Shown: piece by piece, positions 1-8,135 of the stretch
Layout: the number at the start of each line of letters is the position of its first letter
Numbering within the stretch: position 1 is the first letter of the stretch
Assembly: GCF_900176205.1 (NCBI RefSeq)
Contig: NZ_LT859959.1
Location: 4,237,001 to 4,301,000 of the forward strand
Direction: 5' to 3'
Length of the DNA stretch: 64,000 nt
DNA from: Bradyrhizobium sp. ORS 285
GTDB taxonomy: Bacteria; Pseudomonadota; Alphaproteobacteria; Rhizobiales; Xanthobacteraceae
The notes under the pieces: model-generated
Databases searched by the model: none
The model's input: the letters and a program-made list of their open reading frames with translations, nothing else
Told to the model about the DNA's origin: nothing
Program-made: the position numbers and the translations under genes

Positions 1-815
1 TGCTGCTCGATGAGACGGCGGAAGTTCTGCTTGTGGACCAGCCGGCCGGCCAGCGCCTCGACGCTGCGTTGCAGTTGCAACAACGTGAATTCGTCCGGCA
101 GCAGCTCGAACACGACCGGCCGGTATTTGATCTTGGCGCGCAGCCGGGCAATGCCCGTGGCGAGAATGCGCCGGTGGTCACCCGTCATCGCGCGGCCGGG
201 GACGGCCGCCTCGCCGCCCTTCTCACGCACGCTCTCCGGGATCAGTACGGCCTCGTACAGCAGTTCGTAGCGCTGCAGCGCCAGCTCTTCATTCCACTCG
301 CGCCCGTCGAGGCCGAAGGTGATCGCGGCCCGCCGCCATCGCGTCTTTTGCAGCGCCGGTTCATCAGCGGACCGCGCCCACGCCTTCAGCTTCGGCGCGA
401 TGATCTTCGACAAGATGGCGGGATCACCATCGCGATGATCCTCCCAGGGGAAGTACTCGTACCAGGACGACCATTGCGCATCGGCGCCCTCTCGCCCCTC
501 CTCCTCGCGCGTCAGCCCAAGATAGCTGATGGAGATGCGGTGCGGCGCGTCGGGGTCACCCGAGCGACCACGATCGGCGAAGGTGTAGAGCTGCTCGACA
601 TAGCCCAGGGGATGCCCGGTCTGCGCCTCCACCCAGGCGCGCAAGCCCGTCTGCAGCGAGCGGTGACCGAACTGAAACGGTCCGCTCGGCAAAGCCGCGG
701 CGTGTGCGATGGTCATGATCCTCGGCTGCCCGTCGGTCACCGCCACCAGTACCGCGACGAGGTCCGCGGTGATTGCATCGAGAGCCGTTACGGTCTTCTG
801 CGGCCGCTTGTTCAC
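1..815 (-). CDS. NrtR-like NUDIX/winged-helix transcriptional regulator, C-terminus cut by window edge
   Basis: About 271 residues are visible, read from a GTG at 815; the frame stays open to base 1, so the 3' end is missing. The N-terminal part has the conserved block RSLQTGLRAWVEAQTGHPLG typical of NrtR-family NUDIX-like domains. These bind ADP-ribose or related nucleotides but usually lack hydrolase activity, and no intact NUDIX box is visible here. The last visible part contains LLPDEFTLLQLQ followed by a conserved NFRR, the winged-helix segment of the family. Members repress NAD biosynthesis or pentose and ADP-ribose genes; the target here is unknown. The gene starts 24 bases after the end of trmO and is probably co-transcribed with it. 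The GTG start rests on an upstream GGAG at long spacing, so it is approximate. Confidence 0.8.
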   Translation of the reverse strand, partial: MNKRPQKTVTALDAITADLVAVLVAVTDGQPRIMTIAHAAALPSGPFQFGHRSLQTGLRAWVEAQTGHPLGYVEQLYTFADRGRSGDPDAPHRISISYLGLTREEEGREGADAQWSSWYEYFPWEDHRDGDPAILSKIIAPKLKAWARSADEPALQKTRWRRAAITFGLDGREWNEELALQRYELLYEAVLIPESVREKGGEAAVPGRAMTGDHRRILATGIARLRAKIKYRPVVFELLPDEFTLLQLQRSVEALAGRLVHKQNFRRLIEQ

Positions 816-839
816 GTTGAGTATCGAGCTCCGTCGATC

Positions 840-1328
840 TTATGCGTTGTCGTTGTCCCCCGACGCACGCGCCTGCGTAAACACGCAATGATCGGGCTTC
901 AGATCGATCAACGGCGTCTCGTCGAGACAGTCGAGGCCACGCACCAGCACCGTGCTGCCCTCCAGCGCGACGAAGCGGACGGTCGAGACGCCGATCGGAT
1001 TGGGGCGCACCGGCGAGCGTAGCGCGAAGGTGCCGCGCGTCTCGCCGTCATGGTGGCGCGGGCTCTGCTTGACGAGGTCGCGGCGCGCGCGGTTGAGCCA
1101 ATACAGCACCTGGAGATGGCTGAAGCCGTCGATGCCCTGCAGCGCCGGCACCCAGGGCTCGAAGATTTCGAGTCGGCACACCGGGCCCTCGAAGCTGCCC
1201 TGCCGTGGCGTTTCCAGCCGCGAGGTCCAGGGCGTGCGGATGCGGCCGATGAAGTACAGCGAAGCATCACGCGGCTGCGGCGCCTCGATCGCGACTTCAC
1301 CCGGGCGGAGATCGGCATCAGTGGTCAT
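840..1328 (-). CDS. trmO: TrmO/TsaA-family tRNA (t6A37) N6-methyltransferase
   Basis: The 162-residue protein belongs to the UPF0066/TsaA family. TrmO uses S-adenosylmethionine to methylate t6A37 in threonine tRNA. The family signature SPVRPNPIGVS is at residues 105-115, preceded by the conserved region FEGPVCRLEIFEPWVPALQG. Length suits a short TrmO without the C-terminal extension seen in E. coli. It is the first gene of a likely two-gene transcript with the NrtR-like regulator downstream on the same strand. Family assignment is firm; the exact tRNA substrate is inferred from characterised members. Confidence 0.85.
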   Translation of the reverse strand: MTTDADLRPGEVAIEAPQPRDASLYFIGRIRTPWTSRLETPRQGSFEGPVCRLEIFEPWVPALQGIDGFSHLQVLYWLNRARRDLVKQSPRHHDGETRGTFALRSPVRPNPIGVSTVRFVALEGSTVLVRGLDCLDETPLIDLKPDHCVFTQARASGDNDNA

Positions 1329-1395
1329 TTCGAAATCCTCAGATCTCCCCGCAATCTAGCCGAACGCGGCGGCATCGCAATTGCGGTCGCGCAAC

Positions 1396-1740
1396 TCAGC
1401 CGAGCCACCATTTGCCGGCCAGCATGACCGCCTCGCCGCAGACGACCCCGGCGAAGATCGAGCGGCGCGTCACGAGAAAGGCCGCGAGGCCGGCTGCGAC
1501 AGCGCCATAGCGCAGCTCCCAGGGCACGCTGGCGAGCGCGCCCGGCGGCTGCACGAGGATCTGTGCGATGACGCCGGCGAGGATCGCAGTCGCAACTGCC
1601 TTGACCCACATCAGCAGGTCCGAGCCCTCGTCGAGGCCACTGCCGAACCACAGGCCGAGCAGCCGCCAGATCTGGTTCGGGATGACGCCCGCGACCAGCA
1701 GCACCACCAGGGCATGCCAATCGCCGATGAAGTCACTCAT
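1396..1740 (-). CDS. azlD: AzlD-family branched-chain amino acid exporter small subunit
   Basis: The 114-residue protein has four hydrophobic segments and the small-subunit pattern of the AzlD family (ends in AVMLAGKWWLG). AzlD pairs with AzlC in the inner membrane, in the two-component exporter family that includes BrnFE and YgaZH, which move branched-chain amino acids and methionine out of the cell. Its ATG overlaps the azlC stop codon by four bases, so the two are translationally coupled. The transported substrate here is inferred only from the family. Confidence 0.85.
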   Translation of the reverse strand: MSDFIGDWHALVVLLVAGVIPNQIWRLLGLWFGSGLDEGSDLLMWVKAVATAILAGVIAQILVQPPGALASVPWELRYGAVAAGLAAFLVTRRSIFAGVVCGEAVMLAGKWWLG

Positions 1741-2483
1741 GCCGCCTCCCGCCGCTCGCGCCATTTGTGGACGGCGAAGGCAATCGTACCGGCGACGACG
1801 CCGCTGACCAGGATGTCGACGCCGCTGTTGAGCCGGGCAGCCAACGGATACAGCACGAGGCCGAGGCCGAGCGCGAGCACGTCGGCGAGCTCCTTGGCAT
1901 TGCGCAAGGTGGAGAACAGGAACGCCAGCGGCGTCAGCAGCAGCACGGCGGCGCCGAAGGTCTGGGACAGGTTGGCGGCGAGCAGATAGCCGATGATGGT
2001 CGCGACCAGCGCCACGCCCATGAGACCGGAGCCGAGCCCGTGCACGAAGGCGATGCGGCGTTCGCGCGGCACATGCGGCAGGAGGCGATAGCATTCCACC
2101 CACAGGGTCACCGCGGTGAAATGCGCGATCAGCACCAGATGCCGCCGCTTGGTGTCGGGCGAGCGGATCAGCGGCAGCACGGCCACCACCATTGGAAACA
2201 GCCGGATCGCGCTCATCGTCACCGCGATGGCCGATTGCAAAATCGTCTGGCCGGAGCCGAGCGTCGACACCAGGATGATCTGCGCCGGCCCGGCCCATAC
2301 CAGCACGGTGCTCAGGATCGCCCAGAGCATGCTGAAATGGGTGTCGTGGGCAAGCGCGCCGATGCCGATGAAGGTGACGAACAGCACGACGGACAGAATG
2401 GTCGCCGATGTCGCGCGCAGCCCCCAGACGAAGGCCCGGAGCGAACCATGCCATTGCGGCGAATCGAGCGGAGGAAGTGTCAC
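1737..2483 (-). CDS. azlC: AzlC-family branched-chain amino acid permease large subunit
   Basis: The protein is about 248 residues with several hydrophobic helices and the AzlC-type region around residues 55-80 (WAGPAQIILVSTLGSGQT). It is the large subunit of the AzlCD exporter and overlaps azlD by four bases. I chose the GTG at 2483 (product begins VTLPPLDSPQWHG) because the 28 codons before it read like untranslated upstream sequence. A GTG at 2567 is the longer alternative and would leave only 18 bases after the preceding gene. Neither start has a strong ribosome binding site. Confidence 0.82.
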   Translation of the reverse strand: MTLPPLDSPQWHGSLRAFVWGLRATSATILSVVLFVTFIGIGALAHDTHFSMLWAILSTVLVWAGPAQIILVSTLGSGQTILQSAIAVTMSAIRLFPMVVAVLPLIRSPDTKRRHLVLIAHFTAVTLWVECYRLLPHVPRERRIAFVHGLGSGLMGVALVATIIGYLLAANLSQTFGAAVLLLTPLAFLFSTLRNAKELADVLALGLGLVLYPLAARLNSGVDILVSGVVAGTIAFAVHKWRERREAA

Positions 2484-2585
2484 GGGCGCCCCAGCGAAAC
2501 GGACCGCGATAAGGCTTTCGAAACCACCCGGCGTCAACCGCCACGGCACGCGCGCGGCTCTGCACACGGCGCAAGCCGCCGGCCC

Positions 2586-3566
2586 TCAGGCGCGGTTGCG
2601 CAGCACGAAACAGGCGCCGCCGGCACCGCGGATGCGGTTGCACAGCGCGTCGGCCTCGCCGCGCGTGTCGGCGCCGATCCGCACCTGGTAGAAGGCGCGG
2701 TTGCCGCGCGTGCGCATGACAGACGACAGCAGGCTCGGATCACGGTCGCCGATCACCGAGCCCAGGCCTTTGATCGCCCGTGCGTACATCGACAGCGCCT
2801 TGTTGCGATCGAAGCCGGCCGCCAGTTGCACGCCCCACGATTTCGCGGCGGACACCGCGACATGCTGCTCCAGCTGGGTCACGAACGGGTTCGGCGCGCG
2901 CTTCAACAGCGCCATCAATTGATGACAGGAAGTCGGCCGCGCGCTCGGCGGCGTCTTGCCCCCCTTGCCAGCGGTCGCCCACTCGTCGATCGATGTCCCC
3001 GTGATGGCCGAGACGTAGTTGCGCGTCTCCCACGGCATCTGGCCCTTGCCGGCGAGCCAATTCTGCACCCGGCGCGGACCGGCATTATAGGCCGCCGCGG
3101 CCAGCCCGAGATTGCCGAACTGATCGCGCAACTCGGCCAGGAACTGCGCCGATTTCGGCAGCGCCTGCACCGGATCGAACGGATCGAGCAGCTCGCGCTC
3201 GCTCGCCGTGCCGGGCATGAACTGGGCAATGCCTTGCGCGCGCTGGCCGTTGCGCGTGACCGGCCCGACCGCATCGCTCTGGAAGCGGCTCTCCTGCCAG
3301 ATCACGCGGGCAAAGAATTCGAGCGGCAGATCGTTGGACTTGGCGGCGGACTCGATCATCAGGCAGATCGCCTCGCGCGTGCCGCTCTCCTTGGGGTCAT
3401 CAGCCTTTGCGGCCGCGTCCTTCGGATCATTCTGGGCCGGAGGTGCCCCGTCCACCAGCGGCCACACGGTCTCGCCCTCATTGGCGGCGGCGCTGCCCAG
3501 CGTCGCGACCATGAGACAGATGACGATGCCGAGGGACTGGCAAGCTGTCGAAACCCAAACGAGCAT
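2586..3566 (-). CDS. Lytic murein transglycosylase (SLT domain) with C-terminal SPOR domain
   Basis: This exported peptidoglycan-cleaving enzyme has about 326 residues. A hydrophobic signal segment ends near GSAAANEG. The SLT domain carries the catalytic Glu in VIWQESRF (residue 92 from the ATG at 3566), the GIAQFMPGTA block and the AAAYNAGPRRVQNW block. The last 70 residues (FYQVRIGADTRGEADALCNR) look like a SPOR repeat, which binds denuded septal glycan, so a role at the division site is likely. A TTG at 3608 gives a 14-residue longer product; neither start has a clear ribosome binding site. A second SPOR-tailed wall enzyme lies at 16.6 kb. Confidence 0.85.
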   Translation of the reverse strand: MLVWVSTACQSLGIVICLMVATLGSAAANEGETVWPLVDGAPPAQNDPKDAAAKADDPKESGTREAICLMIESAAKSNDLPLEFFARVIWQESRFQSDAVGPVTRNGQRAQGIAQFMPGTASERELLDPFDPVQALPKSAQFLAELRDQFGNLGLAAAAYNAGPRRVQNWLAGKGQMPWETRNYVSAITGTSIDEWATAGKGGKTPPSARPTSCHQLMALLKRAPNPFVTQLEQHVAVSAAKSWGVQLAAGFDRNKALSMYARAIKGLGSVIGDRDPSLLSSVMRTRGNRAFYQVRIGADTRGEADALCNRIRGAGGACFVLRNRA

Positions 3567-3714
3567 GGAAACGATGAAAAAAGCCGGCTTGACCGCCGGC
3601 GGACCCAACCGCGGACAGACAAAGCCTCAAGCGACCTCCGGTTCCAACGCGCGGCGCCTTGACACAGACGGTCCGGCGGCTAGCACATCGGCGATCTCTC
3701 AGGGAGCGCGACCG

Positions 3715-4650
3715 ATGGCCACCCGCACCGACGACACACTCGGCTTCGCCCCTGAGGAGGCCGCGCCGCTGGCCTATATGGCGCGCACCCGCGACTATTA
3801 CCTCGCCATCGGCTACGAGACGCCATATCGCTGGGCCCACTACATTTCAGCCCCCTTCCAACGGCTGCGCAAACCGCTCGCGCAATCGCGCGTCACCATC
3901 ATCACAACGGCCGCACCTTTCGATCCGGCCAAGGGTGATCAGGGACCCGGCGCGCCCTATAATGGCGGCGCCAACTTCTACTCCGTCTATGACGGTGACA
4001 CGTCGGCGTCGCATGACCTGCGCATCTCGCACATCGCCTACGACCGCACCCATACGACCGCGACGGATCCCAACACCTGGTTTCCGCTGCCGCAACTGAT
4101 CCGCCTTGCCGGCAAAGGTCGCATCGGCGCGGTCGGGCCGCGCTTCTTCGGCGCGCCGACCAACCGCAGCCAGCGCGTGACGATCGAGACTGATGCGCCG
4201 GAGATTCTGGCGCGATGCCGTGCTGACGAGATCGACGCCGTCGTGCTAGTACCGAACTGCCCGGTGTGCCACCAGACGGTCACTCTGGTGGCGCGCCATC
4301 TCGAAGCCAACGGCATCCCGACTGTCGTGATGGGCTGCGCGAAGGACATCGTCGAGCACGCGGCCGCGCCGCGCTTTCTGTTCTCGGACTTTCCGCTCGG
4401 CAATTCCGCCGGCAAGCCGCACGACACGGCATCGCAGGCGTTCACGCTGGAGCTCGCCCTCGATGTTCTCGAGCGTTCACCGGCCGCACGGACCACCGTG
4501 CAGTCGCCCTTGCAATGGAGTGATGATCACAGCTGGAAGCGCGACTACAGCAATCCCGCGTTGCTCGCGCCCGACGAGCTCGCGCGCCGGCGCGCGGAGT
4601 TCGACGCACAGAAGGCGATCGCACGCGGCCTTCGCGATAGCCCGACCTAG
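3715..4650 (+). CDS. GrdB-like protein (glycine/sarcosine/betaine reductase selenoprotein B family)
   Basis: The 311-residue cytoplasmic protein matches, by remembered pattern, the GrdB-related family found in many proteobacteria. Features include the segment PFQRLRKPLAQSRVTIITTA near the start and VVLVPNCPVCHQTV near residue 185, whose CxxC sits where a redox pair would be expected. Characterised GrdB is the selenoprotein subunit of clostridial glycine reductase. This homologue has Cys and no in-frame TGA, and no other grd genes are near, so its reaction is unknown. AGGGAG lies about nine bases before the ATG at 3715. It is divergent from the lytic transglycosylase. Confidence 0.65.
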   Translation: MATRTDDTLGFAPEEAAPLAYMARTRDYYLAIGYETPYRWAHYISAPFQRLRKPLAQSRVTIITTAAPFDPAKGDQGPGAPYNGGANFYSVYDGDTSASHDLRISHIAYDRTHTTATDPNTWFPLPQLIRLAGKGRIGAVGPRFFGAPTNRSQRVTIETDAPEILARCRADEIDAVVLVPNCPVCHQTVTLVARHLEANGIPTVVMGCAKDIVEHAAAPRFLFSDFPLGNSAGKPHDTASQAFTLELALDVLERSPAARTTVQSPLQWSDDHSWKRDYSNPALLAPDELARRRAEFDAQKAIARGLRDSPT

Positions 4651-4710
4651 GCGCTCTCGCACTGAGGCGGCCGGATTTGAAGGAAACGACCGACCGCGGA
4701 AACCGAACGC

Positions 4711-5115
4711 CTATTTTTCTTCAGCCTTCGGCTCGGGCCTTTGAAACTGAATATTGCACTTCTTGGCGATCGAGGCCTGCTCGATGGCAACCATCTGGCC
4801 CTTCATGTTGGCCAGCTCGGCAGCCGTCTGCTTATCGCCTCCGACCAGAAATGCCGCCGGCCAGAAGACCACGACGGCAGCGGTGGTCGCAATCGTATCA
4901 TTCGTCCGCTGCTTGTCCTGCGCCCCGGAGAGAACGGCTGCGCGCGATGAGACGCTCTGCGCTTCCATCGCAAGCTGCTGGCAGTTGTACGACTGAAAGA
5001 TCATCGGAGATACGTAGGTCGGGGTGATGTCGGCCGAACTCGACGCACAGGCGCCAAGAGCCAGAGCACCCAACAGAGCGCCCAGAAGACCGATATTGCG
5101 CCACTCAACGAACAT
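4711..5115 (-). CDS. Small predicted lipoprotein of unknown function
   Basis: The 134-residue product begins MFVEWRNIGLLGALLG and has the lipobox LALGAC, so it should be lipidated at that Cys and membrane-anchored. A second hydrophobic stretch (TTAAVVVFWPAAFLVGG) lies mid-protein. The C-terminus is short and charged (PEPKAEEK). GGGGGAAT precedes the ATG at 5115, which is why that start is preferred over an upstream in-frame codon at 5148. No catalytic motif is visible. It stands alone between the GrdB-like gene and the nitrilase. Confidence 0.75.
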   Translation of the reverse strand: MFVEWRNIGLLGALLGALALGACASSSADITPTYVSPMIFQSYNCQQLAMEAQSVSSRAAVLSGAQDKQRTNDTIATTAAVVVFWPAAFLVGGDKQTAAELANMKGQMVAIEQASIAKKCNIQFQRPEPKAEEK

Positions 5116-5300
5116 GATTCCCCCCTTGCCCACGAATTCGTGAAGCAATCTGAGGGCGAGCGCAAGCCGCCGAGGCGATCGCGGACAAGATTAGGCCTGA
5201 ATAATCCCGTCAGCACGATCGATTCGGCAGCGCTGTTGATCTCGGAGCAACAGCTGAGGTCGGGCCCTCTGACCTCCGTCGCTCCGAGGACGCAGCGGGG

Positions 5301-6314
5301 TCATCCCGCCACGTGTGTCTCCGTGGGCGCAACGGTGTCGACCGGAAGCGCAAATGGCTCGACCCGATTGAACGGCTTCTTGTTGAGCAGCAGCCGCGTC
5401 ACGTCGGGCCGCGAATAGTGCCCCGCCGGATCGGCGGCGTTCTTGGCGATGCCGATCATGCCGAGATCGATCTCGGCGATCAGCAGCCCTTCCTGTTCCG
5501 GCGGCAGCTTCTCGGCCAGCATCGAGCCGTCCGGGCCGAAGATCGCGGCATGGCCGCCGCCGACATGCAGCAGCGCGTGCTTGTCGGGCCGGTCGCAGAG
5601 CTCGTCGATCATCGCCTGCGAGACGGTCGCGCACGGCGCCAGCACGAAGCACGAGCCTTCGACAGCGTAGACGCGCGACGCTGCATTGTTGACCTCGGCG
5701 CCGAGCGCCGGCGCGAACGGGTCGTAGAGCGAGAAGCTCGGCCAAGCTGCGACGTGCACCTGCTCGTTCTGGGCGTACATCGCATATTTCGACAGCGGCT
5801 GCAGATGCTCCCAGCAGCACAGCGCGCCGATCCGGCCGATATCGGCCCGGTCGTGTACGGCGAGATCGCTGCCGTCGCCCTCGCCATAGACGGTGCGCTC
5901 GGCATGGGTCGGGCGCAGCTTGCGGCGCTTGGCGATCGTCTCGCCGTCCGGACCAATCAGCCATTGCGCGATGTAGAGGCTGCCGCCGTCGCGCTCGGAC
6001 AGGCCCAGCACGGCGGTGAGCTTCGCCTTGCGCACGGCCGCACGGAGCGCCTCCGCCTGCGGGCTGTCATAGGCGAGCGAATTGTCGAAATAGCGCTGCA
6101 CGAAACCGCGGCCGATGCACCAGGCCGGCGAGTCCATCCAGATGTGCCAGGGATAGCCGGGGATGAAGACCTCCGGAAAGGCGATCAGCTTGGCGCCCTT
6201 GTCGGCCGCCTCCTCGATCAGCGCGATCGTCTTCTTGATCGAGCCATCGAGATCGAGCCAGGCCGGCGCCGCCTGCACCACCGCCACCTTGTATTTCGGA
6301 TGTGCCAGTCCCAT
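5301..6314 (-). CDS. Nitrilase
   Basis: The 337-residue cytoplasmic enzyme converts an organic nitrile to the carboxylic acid and ammonia. The CN-hydrolase triad is complete: Glu48 in AFPEVFIPGYPW, Lys132 in KRRKLRPTHAER, and Cys167 in GALCCWEHLQPL. The Lys motif with the following RPTHAER and the CWEH block are typical of true nitrilases rather than amidases or ureidopropionases. AGGGGAG precedes the ATG at 6314. It is divergent from an AraC-type regulator 190 bases away, its likely activator. Whether it prefers aliphatic, aryl or arylaceto nitriles cannot be read from the sequence. Confidence 0.9.
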   Translation of the reverse strand: MGLAHPKYKVAVVQAAPAWLDLDGSIKKTIALIEEAADKGAKLIAFPEVFIPGYPWHIWMDSPAWCIGRGFVQRYFDNSLAYDSPQAEALRAAVRKAKLTAVLGLSERDGGSLYIAQWLIGPDGETIAKRRKLRPTHAERTVYGEGDGSDLAVHDRADIGRIGALCCWEHLQPLSKYAMYAQNEQVHVAAWPSFSLYDPFAPALGAEVNNAASRVYAVEGSCFVLAPCATVSQAMIDELCDRPDKHALLHVGGGHAAIFGPDGSMLAEKLPPEQEGLLIAEIDLGMIGIAKNAADPAGHYSRPDVTRLLLNKKPFNRVEPFALPVDTVAPTETHVAG

Positions 6315-6504
6315 CGCTCGTCTCCCCTTTTGCGGATCGGCAGCGTACCGCCGCGCTTCGATCGGGAGTATTGACCTCAGCCGCCATTCGCGCTCGTCTG
6401 GCTCGGCACGAAAACTCGACTGCGGCAGGCCGTCAGCGGCCCGCCGGCCCGGAATTTGCTGCATTTCCAACCGTCCATTGGCACAGGTGCAAAGGGAGAC
6501 CGCG

Positions 6505-7461
6505 ATGCCGGTCCTGTTCACCACGGAGGGAAGCCCGGGCCACCGCCGGCTGGCGCTGTGGCAGGACATTGTCTGCGACGTCTATGTCGGGCTCGACTGC
6601 ACGTCCGATCTCGGCAGCGCGTTTCGCGGCTCGGTCACCCACACGACGCTGGGGCGGGCCGTCTGCTCCGAGGTCGCCTCGGACCGGCAGCGCGTCCACC
6701 GGACATCGCAGCGCATCGCGCGGGCGGATGCGGACTACGTGCTGGTCGCGCTCGGACGCGAGGGGATCGGCGGTGTGACCCAGGACGGCCGCGACACCGT
6801 GATCCGATCAGGCGAATTCGCAATCTACGACACCACCCGGACCTACGAGCTTCAGTTCGATGCCGCCTTCCGGCAGACCGTGTTCAAGCTTCCGCGCGAG
6901 ATGCTGCAACGCAGGATCGGCGCCACTGAGGCCGTGACGGCGATCACCTTCGGCGCCGACAGCCCGCTGCAGCCGCTCGCCTACGACTTCATCATCAAGC
7001 TCTGCGAACGCGCCGACCACATCGGCACAGAACATGCCGAGCGCCTAGCCGACCAGGCCGCCGACCTCGTCGCCATGACCCTGGCCGAGCGGCTTCGCAC
7101 GCAGCCCCTGCCCGCCTCGAGCCATCGCGCGGCCCTGCTCTACCGCATCAAGGCGCATGTCCGCACGCGGCTGTCTGATTCCGATCTGTCGCTGCCGGAA
7201 GTCGCCCGCGAGCTCGGCCTGTCCCCGCGCTATGTCAATGACCTGTTCTCGGACGAACAACTGTCATTCCAGCGCTTCCTGCTGGCCGAACGCCTGAAGC
7301 AATGTCATCGTGACCTCGCCACGCCGGCGCTGGCGCCTCGCCAGATCAGCGAGATCGCGTTTTCCTGGGGCTTCAACGACCTCTCGCATTTCGGCCGGGT
7401 GTTCCGCGAGCAGTTCGGCATGACGCCGCGCGAGTGGCGGCGCAGCGCCGTGACGCGCTAA
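6505..7461 (+). CDS. AraC-family transcriptional regulator beside the nitrilase
   Basis: The protein has 318 residues. The first 200 form a ligand or oligomerisation domain of the AraC_binding_2 type (AIYDTTRTYELQF is characteristic). The last 100 hold two helix-turn-helix motifs: LSLPEVARELGLSPRYVNDLF, then SEIAFSWGFNDLSHFGRVFR, ending with the usual FGMTPREWR. AAAGGGAG lies upstream of the ATG at 6505. It is transcribed away from the nitrilase gene, an arrangement seen in inducible nitrilase systems, so control of the nitrilase is the best guess. Confidence 0.88.
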   Translation: MPVLFTTEGSPGHRRLALWQDIVCDVYVGLDCTSDLGSAFRGSVTHTTLGRAVCSEVASDRQRVHRTSQRIARADADYVLVALGREGIGGVTQDGRDTVIRSGEFAIYDTTRTYELQFDAAFRQTVFKLPREMLQRRIGATEAVTAITFGADSPLQPLAYDFIIKLCERADHIGTEHAERLADQAADLVAMTLAERLRTQPLPASSHRAALLYRIKAHVRTRLSDSDLSLPEVARELGLSPRYVNDLFSDEQLSFQRFLLAERLKQCHRDLATPALAPRQISEIAFSWGFNDLSHFGRVFREQFGMTPREWRRSAVTR

Positions 7462-7512
7462 GCTTGCCGCCACGCGGTCGCCGACGTGCTGGCCGACCGC
7501 CCGGACGATGCC

Positions 7513-7674
7513 ATGCGCCGCTTTGCCCTCAAGGCCCTGTTCGCCCTGCTGACGCTCAACCGCGACGATGACGATCCGCCGCGCTGGGATCGCATCGTCC
7601 TGATCGCATCCATGGTCGTGACCATTGGCCTGATCGCGCTTTACGCCTATGGGAAGGCGACCGGCCGCTGGTAG
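7513..7674 (+). CDS. Small single-span membrane protein, unknown function
   Basis: A 53-residue reading frame with a basic N-terminus (MRRFALKALFALL), a charged middle (NRDDDDPPRWDR) and one hydrophobic helix (IVLIASMVVTIGLIALYAYG). It lies between the AraC gene and a cytochrome c on the same strand, with only short gaps, and may share their transcript. There is no strong ribosome binding site. The clear membrane helix and positive-inside charge argue that it is real. Confidence 0.5.
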   Translation: MRRFALKALFALLTLNRDDDDPPRWDRIVLIASMVVTIGLIALYAYGKATGRW

Positions 7675-7697
7675 CCGGCAGCGGCTGAGAGACCATC

Positions 7698-8036
7698 ATG
7701 AGGATGCAAGCAGGATTAGGTTTGGTGTTGCTGTGCACCATGATCAATCCAAGCCATGCGCTGGACAGCGAGCAGAAGCGTGGAAAAGCGCTCTTGCAAA
7801 GCCTTTGCAGCCGATGCCATGCGATAGGTCCCACCGGCGCCAGCCCGCATCCCGACGCGCCCCCGTTCAGGACCTTCGGTGACAGCAAGCTCTATGACGA
7901 GGACTTCGCCCAGCGGCTGCAGACCGGCCTCTCGACGATCCACAAGGACATGCCGAGCTTCCAGTTCGACCGGCCCGAGGCCGAAGCCGTGGTCAATTAT
8001 CTCAAGGCCATCCAGGTCCGCGCCAAGCGGCGCTGA
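7698..8036 (+). CDS. Small monohaem c-type cytochrome
   Basis: The 112-residue protein has a signal peptide (about residues 1-21, cleavage after SHA) and one haem-binding motif CSRCH (Cys37, Cys40, His41). Met85 in HKDMPSF is the likely distal haem ligand, and VVNYLKAI is the C-terminal helix usual in class I cytochromes. It should be a periplasmic electron carrier. No oxidase or dehydrogenase partner gene adjoins it, so the partner is unknown. Confidence 0.85.
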   Translation: MRMQAGLGLVLLCTMINPSHALDSEQKRGKALLQSLCSRCHAIGPTGASPHPDAPPFRTFGDSKLYDEDFAQRLQTGLSTIHKDMPSFQFDRPEAEAVVNYLKAIQVRAKRR

Positions 8037-8135
8037 CGCCTCGGTCCCGCGAGAGCGCATGGAACGCGGGTTGTGCGGCGCGGTTGCCCGTGCCCGTCCC
8101 TTATCCGCGGCCCGGCTGCGGCCGGAGCCTGCGCA

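Noticed and set aside
33..1022. Plus-strand open frame of about 330 codons
   Set aside because: Antisense to the NrtR-like gene and trmO, both with recognisable motifs.
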